Assembly: GCA_020853375.1 (NCBI GenBank)
Contig: JADYZA010000030.1
Span: 1 to 6,023 of the forward strand
Direction of reading: 5' to 3'
Length of the DNA: 6,023 nucleotides
Origin: Verrucomicrobiota bacterium
GTDB taxonomy: Bacteria > Verrucomicrobiota > Kiritimatiellia > Kiritimatiellales > Tichowtungiaceae
A program made the translations under genes and the position numbers. Below are positions 1 through 6,023 of the stretch, one piece after another. A model generated the notes under the pieces. That model saw only the letters and a program-made list of their open reading frames with translations, made no database searches and was not told the origin of the DNA. Within the stretch, counting starts at the first letter, position 1; every line of letters begins with the position of its first letter.

Positions 1-614
1 GCCATGTTCAGCTTGCGCGGATAGTCGGTGAGAATGTCTTCCGGAAACAGCGGCGGCCCTTCGGGAACCATAGCAAACAGGGCGGCGGTCAGTTCCGGCA
101 GTCCGCCGCCTTTCAGCGCTGAACCTTCGATCCAGACGGGCTGAACGGTTGATTTTTTTTCTTCCGCGATCTGTTTCCACATCGATCGGTAGGTTTCGAC
201 ATGCTCTGTGCTGAGATCGGCTTTGTTTAAAATAATCAGGCACGGCGTGGTTTCGGTGGCGAGGCGGCGCATCCAGCCGTCGTCTTCCTGCCAAGGTTTG
301 GAAGAGGCGTCCAGCACCAGCAGAACGGCATCGGCTCCGGTGACGGAAGAGCGGGCCATTTTGTTGAGGTTTTTGCCGAGATCGCCAGTGGCCTTGTGCA
401 CACCGGGTGTGTCGAGGAATACAATCTGTCCGCGCTCTTCGGTCAGAATGGCGCGGATCACGTTTCGTGTGGTTTGCACCGTGTCGCTGACGATGCTGAC
501 CTTTTCGCCGACCAGCGCGTTGAGCAGCGTGGACTTGCCGACATTCGTCCGCCCGACCACCGCCACCACTCCGGTGCGCATTTCTTTGTTTACTGGTACA
601 TCCATAGAAACCAT
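1..614 (-). CDS. era: GTPase Era, N-terminal part (runs off left edge)
   Basis: Era is an essential-type GTPase that binds 16S rRNA and helps mature the 30S ribosomal subunit; it acts in the cytoplasm and at the membrane. About 204 codons are present, covering the whole G domain. Numbered from the ATG at 605, the motifs are the P-loop GRTNVGKS (18-25), the TTR switch I segment (45-47), DTPG (65-68), NKAD (127-130) and GSALKG (161-166). The FPED..TD stretch near residues 187-194 is the usual Era linker toward the KH RNA-binding domain, which lies outside the window. Two in-frame ATGs are possible, at 614 and 605, with an in-frame TAA just upstream. I chose 614 because a weak AGG (620-622) sits 5 bases before it, but 605 cannot be excluded. 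The P-loop has Thr where Era usually has Pro (GRPNVGKS). The gene follows pgk on the same strand behind a terminator, and I see no convincing promoter of its own. The identification is firm; the start is not. Confidence 0.93.
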   Translation of the reverse strand, partial: MVSMDVPVNKEMRTGVVAVVGRTNVGKSTLLNALVGEKVSIVSDTVQTTRNVIRAILTEERGQIVFLDTPGVHKATGDLGKNLNKMARSSVTGADAVLLVLDASSKPWQEDDGWMRRLATETTPCLIILNKADLSTEHVETYRSMWKQIAEEKKSTVQPVWIEGSALKGGGLPELTAALFAMVPEGPPLFPEDILTDYPRKLNM

Positions 615-646
615 AAGAGCCTGTTTTTACAGCCATTGGAAGATAG

Positions 647-672
647 AAAAGCCTCCGGTTTGCGCCGGAGGC
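647..672 (-). terminator. Intrinsic terminator after pgk
   Basis: A perfect 8-bp GC-rich stem (651-658 with 665-672, GCCTCCGG/CCGGAGGC) and a 6-base loop lie 34 bases beyond the pgk stop. Read on the minus strand the hairpin is followed by TTTTCTATCT, a short U-run. A run of seven T on the plus strand (673-679) would also let it work in the other direction, although no plus-strand gene ends here. It separates pgk from era, so era expression needs readthrough or a weak promoter in the roughly 35 bases left before its start. Confidence 0.85.
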
Positions 673-705
673 TTTTTTTCGCATTACGAACTGCTCGTTA
701 CGCTC

Positions 706-1962
706 TTATTTGTCGGTCAGCGCCGTAACGCCGGGGAGCTGCTTGCCTTCGAGGAATTCAAGACTGGCGCCGCCGCCTGTGCTGATGTGAGTCATCTTGT
801 CGGCCAGACCGCTCTTGTTGACCGCGCTCACGCTGTCGCCGCCGCCGATGATGCTGACGCTGTCGGAATCGGCTACCGCCTGACAAACCGCGAACGTGCC
901 TTTAGCGAACGGAGCCATTTCGAAACAGCCCATCGGGCCGTTCCAGACTACGGTTTTAGCTTTGGCAACTTCGGCGCAGTAGAGGTCGATCGTTTTCGGG
1001 CCGATATCGAGCGCCATCCAGCCGTCGTCAATGTTTTCGCCGACCACCTTGGTGTTGGCCGCGACATCAAATTTATCCGCCGCAAGATTGTCGATTGGAA
1101 GCATCAGCTTCACGCCTTTGGCTTTGGCCTGAGCGAGAATGTCTTTAGCCATTTCCACGCGATCGTCTTCAACCAGCGAGTTGCCGACTTTGAAGCCCTG
1201 CGCTTTGTAGAAGGTGTAAGCCATGCCGCCGCCGATCAGGATAGCGTCGCACTTGTCCATCAGACTGGTAACGACATCGATCTTGCCGGAGATTTTCGCG
1301 CCGCCGATGATCGCGACGAACGGTTTTTCCGGAGCTTCGAGCGCTTTGCCGAGGTAATCAATTTCCTTCTCCATCAGGAATCCGGCGACGTTCTTTTTGT
1401 AGAACTGGCAGACAATCGCGGTGGAGGCGTGGGCGCGGTGCGCGGAGCCGAAAGCGTCATTACAGAAAATTTCGCCGTCGCCGAGTTCTGCCATTTTCTT
1501 GGCGAGCTCTTTTTGCTTGGCCTTCATTTCGGCCTTGGCGGCTTTCTTCTGCTCGTCGGTGGCGTCGTCGGCCAGCTTGGCTTTACCTTCTTCTTCCTTA
1601 TAGAAACGGGTGTTTTCGACCACCATGATTTCGCCGGCCTTGAGTGCCTTGGCCTGAGCGATGGTTTCCGCGCCAACGCAGTCGGTTCCAAACTTGACCG
1701 GCTTGCCGAGCAGTTCTTCCAATTTGGCGGCGACCGGCTTAAGGCTGAATTCAGCTTCGTAGCCTTTACCCTTCGGACGTCCGAGGTGGCTCATCAGCAC
1801 GAGCGAACCGCCTTTTTCGAGCACATATTTGATTGTCGGAATGGCGGCGGTAATACGGGTCAGGTCGCCCACTTTGCCTTCTTTCACCGGCACATTAAAA
1901 TCCACACGCATCAGAACCCGGTGGCCCTTTACGTCCACATCACGAATCGTCAATTTTTTCAT
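706..1962 (-). CDS. pgk: Phosphoglycerate kinase
   Basis: Cytoplasmic glycolytic enzyme: 1,3-bisphosphoglycerate + ADP gives 3-phosphoglycerate + ATP, reversible in gluconeogenesis. The product has 418 residues, slightly long for a bacterial PGK (usually about 390-400). Visible motifs are RVDFNVP (19-25), the substrate-binding HLGRPKG (59-65), ENTRF (116-120), [13 protein letters not shown] (168-180), GGAKISGK (220-227), GGGMAYTF (244-251), NGPMGCFE (341-348), and the nucleotide-loop GGGDS (373-377) followed by [15 protein letters not shown] (392-406). The extra length lies mainly at about 127-158, a Lys/Ala/Glu-rich stretch that is probably helical. The start at 1962 is set by an AAGGA 8 bases upstream and by the conserved N-terminus. 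The reading frame stays open upstream for another 22 codons, but those residues do not look like PGK. A promoter candidate lies at 2001-2028 and a terminator follows the stop. Confidence 0.98.
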   Translation of the reverse strand: MKKLTIRDVDVKGHRVLMRVDFNVPVKEGKVGDLTRITAAIPTIKYVLEKGGSLVLMSHLGRPKGKGYEAEFSLKPVAAKLEELLGKPVKFGTDCVGAETIAQAKALKAGEIMVVENTRFYKEEEGKAKLADDATDEQKKAAKAEMKAKQKELAKKMAELGDGEIFCNDAFGSAHRAHASTAIVCQFYKKNVAGFLMEKEIDYLGKALEAPEKPFVAIIGGAKISGKIDVVTSLMDKCDAILIGGGMAYTFYKAQGFKVGNSLVEDDRVEMAKDILAQAKAKGVKLMLPIDNLAADKFDVAANTKVVGENIDDGWMALDIGPKTIDLYCAEVAKAKTVVWNGPMGCFEMAPFAKGTFAVCQAVADSDSVSIIGGGDSVSAVNKSGLADKMTHISTGGGASLEFLEGKQLPGVTALTDK

Positions 1963-1970
1963 AGTAGCAT

Positions 1971-1975
1971 TCCTT
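1971..1975 (-). promoter_or_regulatory. Ribosome binding site of pgk
   Basis: AAGGA on the minus strand, 8 bases before the ATG at 1962. It decides the start in favour of the MKKLTIRD form over the longer open frame reaching 2028. Confidence 0.8.
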
Positions 1976-2000
1976 TCCAAAGGTTGAAAAATGAGCCCCG

Positions 2001-2028
2001 AATATAAGGAAAAAAGGGCCGGAGTCAA
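2001..2028 (-). promoter_or_regulatory. Candidate sigma-70-type promoter of pgk
   Basis: On the minus strand TTGACT (2028-2023) and TATATT (2006-2001) are separated by 16 bases; each differs from the consensus hexamer at one position. Transcription would start near 1994 and give a leader of about 30 bases before the pgk ATG. The -35 element lies within the loop and distal arm of the terminator hairpin of the upstream gene, and the T-run of that terminator is part of the spacer. The match is seen in the sequence; activity is inferred. Confidence 0.6.
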
Positions 2029-2042
2029 TCTGACTCCGGCCC
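2009..2042 (-). terminator. Strong intrinsic terminator after the 123-residue gene
   Basis: A perfect 12-bp stem (2016-2027 with 2031-2042) closes on a 3-base loop and is followed on the minus strand by six T. It begins 20 bases after the stop codon at 2063-2065. It should end transcripts from the gene at 2063-2434, leaving pgk to be started from its own promoter. Confidence 0.92.
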
Positions 2043-2062
2043 GGATCGCGGCTTGTCAGAGG

Positions 2063-2434
2063 TTAAATAATCAGACCGCCTTCTTTTTTCAGGTCGGCGG
2101 GAGTGATGATCTTGTTCGCCTGCTCACGCTGGTACTGCTGAGCCTCTTCAATCATCCGGGTCATCGCATCTTCCATCGCCTGCGGAAATTTTAAAACAGC
2201 TTCTTCGAGCGTCTTGGCGTCGATGCCGCCTTGCAGCGGAAGCGGGCCGTGCGGGCCCATAAGCTGGGTGTGGCCGCTGAAGATCGGTTCGCGGGAAGCG
2301 TCTTCGGAGCCGTCGAGTTTGACTGGCACCAGTTTGCGGATGCCGCCGGTTTTGAGGTCGGTGTAAGCTTCTTCGCGGTAGAGATTGGCCATGTCCATTT
2401 TGACATCGCTCAGTTTTTCGGGCTGTGTGCTCAT
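2063..2434 (-). CDS. Small conserved protein of unknown function
   Basis: A 123-residue soluble protein with no signal peptide or membrane segment, so probably cytoplasmic. The start at 2434 is supported by AGAAAGGA with AAGGA 6 bases upstream; the longer open frame reaching 2608 runs into the divergent gene and is rejected. The N-terminal half (about 14-65) is mixed charged and polar, with NLYREE (17-22), a K/R-P-V-K-x-D-G-S stretch near 34-42, and a GHT.LMGPHGPLPLQGGI segment near 54-71 that looks like beta strands and turns. The C-terminal half (about 72-112) is a likely long amphipathic helix rich in Glu, Gln and Met, containing KTLEEAVLKFPQAMEDA and MIEEAQQYQREQA. The overall pattern resembles short proteins annotated only as 'cytoplasmic protein' in Verrucomicrobia-like genomes; that resemblance is from memory and not verified. 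A strong terminator makes it a single-gene transcript upstream of pgk. No function can be assigned. Confidence 0.85.
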   Translation of the reverse strand: MSTQPEKLSDVKMDMANLYREEAYTDLKTGGIRKLVPVKLDGSEDASREPIFSGHTQLMGPHGPLPLQGGIDAKTLEEAVLKFPQAMEDAMTRMIEEAQQYQREQANKIITPADLKKEGGLII

Positions 2435-2558
2435 AGGGGTTCCTTTCTGAAATGAGCGGGGATTAAGCCACAGAAGCCCGCACGGTGAAAACCTGTTTTT
2501 GGGTTTTATTTCGGAACCGGTCGGCTTATGCTCGGCGCACCAAACAAGGAGTTTCCCT
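2435..2558. other. Divergent intergenic region
   Basis: This 124-base gap separates the starts of the small minus-strand gene and the plus-strand membrane protein, so it must hold promoters for both. The plus strand has a weak TATGCT (2527-2532) with TTTATT (2505-2510) 16 bases before it. The minus strand has only poor matches. I see no strong operator palindrome; ACCGGT at 2516-2521 is a short perfect one. Confidence 0.4.
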
Positions 2559-3854
2559 ATGAACAGTAAGCCCGCCGGACTCGCAGGAAAAACCAAACAG
2601 TTCCTCAATCATGACCTCTGGGAGCTCGAACCCGATTCCTGCACAAAACCCCGCCGCGCCGGACTGAAATTTCTCCGCGTCTGCATGCTGGTTCTCAAAG
2701 GATTCAAAGAAGATAAATGCCCGATTCACGCTTCGTCCCTAACCTTTACCACCGTGATGGCAATGGTTCCGCTGCTTGTCATCCTTTTCGCCATCGCCAA
2801 AGGCTTCGGCTTCGAACAGGTCAGCGGAATACTTTTACAAAAAACCGCCGACATGCCGGCGGCTTTTCAGGATGCGGTCAAAACCATTCTCACCACCGTC
2901 GGATCGGCCAGCGCCGGAGCCCTTGGCGGCGCCGGTGTGGTTTTCTTTCTCTGGGCGGCCATCAAAATGCTCAGCAGCATTGAGGACACCTTCAACATCG
3001 TCTGGGGCATCAAAACCCCGCGCGCCTTTATGGGCAAAGTGCGCAATTACATCGTCATCCTGGTTATCGCGCCGATCCTGCTGATCGTCGCCAACGCGGG
3101 AAGTCCCGTCATCATGAGCTTCGCCGGAAAACTGCCCTGGATGGGCCCGCTGGTAAAACTCGCGCTACAAGCGATACCGGTACTCGTCATGGCGCTCACG
3201 TTCACGTTCATCTATGTCACGATGCCCAACACGAAAGTTAATTTTTCCGCCGCTTTCACCGGAGCCTTGGTCAGTGCGCTGGCCTCCATTCTGTTCCAGC
3301 TGGCCATTATTAAATTGGGCGTCTTGGCCACGAATGCCAACAAAACGTACGGAACACTGGCCGCCATTCCGCTATTTCTCTCTTGGGTGCAAATCAGCTG
3401 GCAGATCATGTTGCTCGGTGCGGAAGTCGCCTTCTCCATCCAGAATGCCGGAACCTACGCCCGCGAACGGCTCGCCGTGAACCCCAGCGCCCGTTCGCGC
3501 CTCTGCCTCGCCTTTGCGCTGATGAAAAAAATCACCGCCGCGTTTGAAACCGGTAAAGGCCCATTCGATGTCGTCGCCTACGGAATCACCGCCCGAATCC
3601 CCGTCCGGCTCATTAACGACGTCATTTCAATTTTGGCGGCAAACGGACTCGTCGCCGAGGCCGCCGGACGACAAGGTTGCTACACGTTGCTCCGCGATCC
3701 TGCCGATATTTCCGCCCGCGCCATTGCCGACGCCATTCTCAACGAAGGCGCCGACCCGAATGAACTCGGCATGAAAGACGACTTTCCAATGTTCGGAAAA
3801 ATCACCGACGAAAGCTTCCAGACCTTGGAAAAACAAATCCTCAAGAGCTTTTAG
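2559..3854 (+). CDS. YihY/BrkB-family inner-membrane protein
   Basis: A 431-residue integral membrane protein of the YihY/BrkB family (once misnamed ribonuclease BN), whose biochemical role is unsettled. The start at 2559 has a good AAGGAG 7 bases upstream (2546-2551); the frame is open back to 2499 but has no site there. Family signatures are the ASSLTFTTVMAMVPLL segment (58-73) at the first membrane helix and YGTLAAIPLFLSWVQISWQ with LLGAEVAF (264-292) at the last. Hydrophobic segments lie near 62-81, 117-138, 163-186, 203-223, 231-253 and 266-292, giving the usual six helices. Residues about 310-431 form an extra soluble domain. Its ITARIPVRLINDVISILAANGLV stretch (343-365) followed by a short beta-like GCYTLLRD (373-380) resembles a winged helix of the Rrf2 type. 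It is the only plus-strand gene here, divergent from the small gene and convergent with the exported-protein operon. Confidence 0.92.
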   Translation: MNSKPAGLAGKTKQFLNHDLWELEPDSCTKPRRAGLKFLRVCMLVLKGFKEDKCPIHASSLTFTTVMAMVPLLVILFAIAKGFGFEQVSGILLQKTADMPAAFQDAVKTILTTVGSASAGALGGAGVVFFLWAAIKMLSSIEDTFNIVWGIKTPRAFMGKVRNYIVILVIAPILLIVANAGSPVIMSFAGKLPWMGPLVKLALQAIPVLVMALTFTFIYVTMPNTKVNFSAAFTGALVSALASILFQLAIIKLGVLATNANKTYGTLAAIPLFLSWVQISWQIMLLGAEVAFSIQNAGTYARERLAVNPSARSRLCLAFALMKKITAAFETGKGPFDVVAYGITARIPVRLINDVISILAANGLVAEAAGRQGCYTLLRDPADISARAIADAILNEGADPNELGMKDDFPMFGKITDESFQTLEKQILKSF

Positions 3855-3864
3855 GGCGTTTATC

Positions 3865-3976
3865 TGGAGGGCGCGGTTCCACCCGCGCCTTTCCGGTCGG
3901 CGTGGACTCGACCAAAGGGAGAGAGGCTTGAGCCTGCGAAAGCAAGAAGCAAAGCGACTGGCAACCCGCTCCTCCA
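3865..3976. repeat. Candidate intergenic element with inverted ends
   Basis: The segment starts with TGGAGG (3865-3870) and ends with its reverse complement CCTCCA (3971-3976). Going inward, GGTT at 3875-3878 pairs with AACC near 3963-3966, so the ends are imperfect inverted repeats of about 14 bases. Inside are a GC-rich hairpin (3870-3889) and the palindrome AGGCTTGAGCCT (3924-3935). No start codon with a binding site opens a frame confined to it. It could be a small dispersed repeat; only one copy is visible in the window, so this is tentative. Confidence 0.35.
3870..3892 (+). terminator. Possible terminator of the YihY-family gene
   Basis: A perfect 7-bp stem GGCGCGG/CCGCGCC (3870-3876 with 3883-3889) has a 6-base loop and is followed by only three T. 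It starts 16 bases after the stop codon. The short T-run makes it a weak intrinsic terminator at best; it may instead belong to the candidate repeat at 3865-3976. Confidence 0.45.
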
Positions 3977-3992
3977 TTTAGAAATCTTCCAT

Positions 3993-4023
3993 AAAAAATC
4001 CGCCTCGGGAATCCGGGGCGGAT
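3993..4023 (-). terminator. Intrinsic terminator of the exported-protein operon
   Basis: An 11-bp stem including one G-T pair (3998-4008 with 4013-4023), with ATCCGCC/GGCGGAT at its base and a 4-base loop, is followed on the minus strand by six T, one of which is also counted in the stem. It lies 24 bases after the stop of the PEP-CTERM gene at 4048-4050 and faces the convergent YihY-family gene. Confidence 0.87.
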
Positions 4024-4047
4024 CGTTGAAGGGAAGAGAGTTAAAGG

Positions 4048-4722
4048 TTAAAAACGCTGTTTAAAGCGCAGCAACCACGCCACAACTCCGCCAATTGCCA
4101 GCAACAACCCTGAGGACGGCTCAGGAATCGTTGAGATATTCAATCCCCAGGAATCGACAGTCGCAGTACCGTATTGATTGAGGTCGGCCACAAACAGGGT
4201 CCAGTTGCCGTTAGGATTCAGTCCGTTAAATACATCGAGTCCTGCCGTGCGGCTGTCGGTATCCAGAACGATATCCGGATCGACGTTGCGTCCGTCCGCA
4301 CCCCAACCCCCGGTCAACAGATACCCTGCGTCAAAATCCGGGCTGCCGTTCTGATACAAATGCACGTCTTGCAGACCCAGCGCAAAGGTGATGTCAAAGC
4401 CGTTATCCCCATAGCCCAGCAGATTGGAGGATGTTCGCCCCACCCGGTTCAGCAGCACCGCGAAGCCTCCGTTCGGGCCGATCAGGCTGACATAATAGTC
4501 GCCGCTGAACGCGTCCGGGCTGCCGGACAGCCGCAAAGACACTTCGATGCTTTCAATCACCGGGTCCAGTCCGGTCAGCGTCTGCGTATTTTGATAACCG
4601 GTCGGGTCGTTATCCGGAACACCTTGGTTAACACCGAAATAAATCCAGTCGCCATAAACATTCAACGTGCTCACAAACAGGATAAATCCAGCAATCCATT
4701 TTGCTATTCTTTTGAATTTCAT
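4048..4722 (-). CDS. P-domain-like PEP-CTERM surface protein
   Basis: A 224-residue exported protein. Residues 1-24 are a signal peptide: a basic start (MKFKRIAK), a hydrophobic core and likely cleavage after NVYG. Residues about 45-197 resemble the P domain (proprotein convertase type), a beta-sandwich: IESIEVSLRLSGS (57-69) and YYVSLIGPNGGFAVLLNR (76-93) match its opening strands, and GLNPNGNWTLFVADLNQYGTATVDSWGLNI (167-196) its typical closing half. No protease domain is attached. The C-terminus is a PEP-CTERM signal: IPEPSS (199-204), a hydrophobic helix (205-218) and a basic tail RFKQRF. In families with this signal an exosortase removes or processes the tail and the protein goes to the surface or matrix, often with exopolysaccharide. 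The start at 4722 has TGAGG 6 bases upstream, overlapping the stop of the preceding gene. The longer frame to 4815 lies inside that gene. The binding partner is unknown. Confidence 0.87.
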   Translation of the reverse strand: MKFKRIAKWIAGFILFVSTLNVYGDWIYFGVNQGVPDNDPTGYQNTQTLTGLDPVIESIEVSLRLSGSPDAFSGDYYVSLIGPNGGFAVLLNRVGRTSSNLLGYGDNGFDITFALGLQDVHLYQNGSPDFDAGYLLTGGWGADGRNVDPDIVLDTDSRTAGLDVFNGLNPNGNWTLFVADLNQYGTATVDSWGLNISTIPEPSSGLLLAIGGVVAWLLRFKQRF

Positions 4723-4728
4723 TTGTTT

Positions 4729-4733
4729 CCTCA
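4729..4733 (-). promoter_or_regulatory. Ribosome binding site overlapping a stop codon
   Basis: TGAGG on the minus strand contains the TGA stop of the upstream gene (4733-4731) and lies 6 bases before the ATG at 4722. The arrangement fits translational coupling of the two exported-protein genes. Confidence 0.7.
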
Positions 4734-6023
4734 AGGTTGAGCTGTTCGATAATAACGAGGTGATGGCGGATTGGTTTCTGTGAAGTACACGTAGCCGCCT
4801 GCTCCAATAGTACACTCACGCAGATTGACCCAATCAGGATCGATCAACCGGGTTGCTCCCTGCACGATATAGGTGCGCCCCGGAATTCCGAATATCTTCA
4901 GCTCCACATTCCCGGCAACGGGTGTAGCGTTAAAATTCAGCGTCGGCGAACCGGTGCTGGACGGTGAGGGCGTCTCTATTTTCGCCACGCCCATAGCCTC
5001 ACCGCCAAAAACATTGCGTACGTAGAACAGAAAGAAGTCGTCTGTGCTGTTTCCTTCCGGCGGCGTGTAAGTCACCCATCGGCCGGAAAGAGTTATCGCT
5101 CCGCCGTTGGTCGAACTAGACGACACCCCGACTACGGACACGGCCGATCCTTCAGAATCAGTCGTGTTTTCCATCAGCATGGTCGTCGTGACTTTCAGAA
5201 TCTGATCTGCCGCCCGATGTAGTGTTACCATTCCTGCCGAAGGAATCCCGTGTACGGTAAAGCTGTTAGTCACACTCGGTGCAGCATTCCAGCCGCCGTC
5301 GCCGCCCTGTGAGGCGACGATAGAAACCTGCCCGGCCCCCGTAAAAATGAGATTGGTGCTTCCTGAAATTGAGCCCGGCCCGGAATACACTGCGAACGAA
5401 ACCGGCAGTCCGCTGCCGGCCGTCGCCGACAAGGTCACGGTATTCGTGGCAAGCTGGGTGTTGATCGCCGGGAAGTTGATGGTCTGGTTCGATTTGGAGT
5501 TGACGGTAATCCATTGTCCGATGCGTTCCCACTCTCCCGAGTTGTCCTGCACAGTTACATTGGCATCGTAACTGTTGGTTGTAGCATATTGGTGCGTTAC
5601 ATTGGTCAGGCTAGCCCCGTTTGTGAACGTGCCGTCACCGAATGACCAATAATAATTTGTGATGGTTCCGTTGTCTGTGGCGCTCACCGAAAAGCTTGCG
5701 GCGCTTGATGTGGAAGGATTTACGGGGACGGTGACCGAAACTTGCGGTGGATTCGTAAATACCGTGTGCATGTGGGTGTCGTACGCGATGCGTTGCAGGA
5801 AGGAGGCGTAATTGTAATTTGTAAAAATGATTTGCGAGTTTGCATAGTACGGAAATCCTTCGGTGGAGCTACCAAAGAGGTGTGAATACAGGACGCACGC
5901 CAGAAAATAGGAGCCTGCCGGAGCGGGATGTTCAGATGCGTCTCCGGTGAGAAGCTGCGGATTCGGGTTGGCGCATTGTTGATGCGCACGTTGCATCGCT
6001 CGGCCAAAAGGCACCACCTCCAC
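4731..6023 (-). CDS. Secreted modular protein: SGNH-like hydrolase end, PKD and Ig-like domains (N-terminus missing)
   Basis: 430 residues are present; the frame is open at the right edge, so the true start, signal peptide and most of the catalytic domain are missing. The GTG at 6023 is only the boundary codon. Residues about 1-88 look like the end of an SGNH/DUF4886-type hydrolase: DASEHPAPAGSYFLACVLY (28-46) matches the last block that carries the catalytic Asp and His, followed by a leucine-rich helix. Residues 93-175 form a PKD domain (YYWSFGDGTFTNG, HQYATTNSYDANVTVQD). Residues 179-257 are an Ig-like module common in Verrucomicrobia-type proteins (QTINFPAI, GLPVSFAVYSGP, VSIVASQ, W.AAPSVTNSF). 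Residues 272-350 are cadherin-like, with TTTMLMENTTDSEG and YTPPEG. Residues 360-430 are a C-terminal module with PGRTYIVQGATRL and YYRTAQP. It is exported by inference and may act on esters of glycans. It is first in a two-gene unit with the PEP-CTERM protein 8 bases downstream. It has no PEP-CTERM anchor of its own. Confidence 0.82.
   Translation of the reverse strand: MEVVPFGRAMQRAHQQCANPNPQLLTGDASEHPAPAGSYFLACVLYSHLFGSSTEGFPYYANSQIIFTNYNYASFLQRIAYDTHMHTVFTNPPQVSVTVPVNPSTSSAASFSVSATDNGTITNYYWSFGDGTFTNGASLTNVTHQYATTNSYDANVTVQDNSGEWERIGQWITVNSKSNQTINFPAINTQLATNTVTLSATAGSGLPVSFAVYSGPGSISGSTNLIFTGAGQVSIVASQGGDGGWNAAPSVTNSFTVHGIPSAGMVTLHRAADQILKVTTTMLMENTTDSEGSAVSVVGVSSSSTNGGAITLSGRWVTYTPPEGNSTDDFFLFYVRNVFGGEAMGVAKIETPSPSSTGSPTLNFNATPVAGNVELKIFGIPGRTYIVQGATRLIDPDWVNLRECTIGAGGYVYFTETNPPSPRYYRTAQP

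Noticed and set aside
615..650. A dedicated era promoter just after the pgk terminator
   Set aside because: TATCTT and TGTAAA resemble -10 elements, but neither has an acceptable -35 at normal spacing.
208..2007. A 599-codon plus-strand open frame across era and pgk
   Set aside because: It is antisense to two well-supported genes, crosses the intergenic terminator between them, shows no family motifs and has no ribosome site. It is a by-product of codon bias in the minus-strand genes.
2484..2493. GGTGAAAACC hairpin in the divergent region as an operator or riboswitch
   Set aside because: The stem is only three base pairs, with no conserved riboswitch core around it.
2435..2608. N-terminal extension of the small minus-strand protein to 2608
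   Set aside because: It would overlap the start of the divergent membrane-protein gene; the internal ATG at 2434 has a good ribosome site.
3627..3977. A 116-codon minus-strand frame running from the candidate repeat into the YihY-family gene
   Set aside because: It overlaps the conserved C-terminal domain of the plus-strand gene, starts inside the hairpin-rich intergenic segment and resembles no protein.
4174..4740. A 188-codon plus-strand open frame opposite the PEP-CTERM gene
   Set aside because: No motifs and no ribosome binding site, while the minus-strand product has a signal peptide, domain and sorting signal.

Overview
The window reads as ordinary chromosome from a bacterium of the PVC group, most likely Kiritimatiellota or a close Verrucomicrobia relative. 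This placement is an inference. It rests on a PEP-CTERM sorting signal, a large secreted protein built of PKD and Ig-like or cadherin-like modules that ends in a Verrucomicrobia-style C-terminal domain, and a Lys/Ala/Glu-rich insertion in phosphoglycerate kinase. There are no RNA genes, CRISPR arrays, insertion sequences or phage genes.

Left part (1-2434, all minus strand). In transcription order: a small conserved protein of unknown function (2434-2063), a strong intrinsic terminator, phosphoglycerate kinase pgk (1962-706), a second terminator, and the N-terminal GTPase half of era, which runs off the left edge. Proposed pgk promoter elements overlap the terminator of the preceding gene: the -35 hexamer lies inside the terminator hairpin.

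Middle (2435-4047). A short divergent intergenic region precedes the only plus-strand gene (2559-3854), a YihY/BrkB-family inner-membrane protein with an extra cytoplasmic C-terminal domain that looks like a winged helix. The convergent region after it (3855-4047) has no gene. It holds a GC-rich hairpin, a roughly 112-bp segment with imperfect inverted ends that may be a dispersed repeat, and the terminator of the converging minus-strand operon.

Right part (4048-6023, minus strand). This is a two-gene unit for exported proteins. The first gene, cut by the right edge, ends an SGNH-like hydrolase domain and continues through PKD, Ig-like and cadherin-like modules. The second starts 8 bases later and encodes a 224-residue protein with a signal peptide, a P-domain-like beta-sandwich and a C-terminal PEP-CTERM anchor. 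The spacing suggests translational coupling, and the anchor implies an exosortase elsewhere in the genome.

No clearly new system is evident. The points most worth following up are the terminator/promoter overlap, the candidate intergenic repeat and the exported-protein pair.
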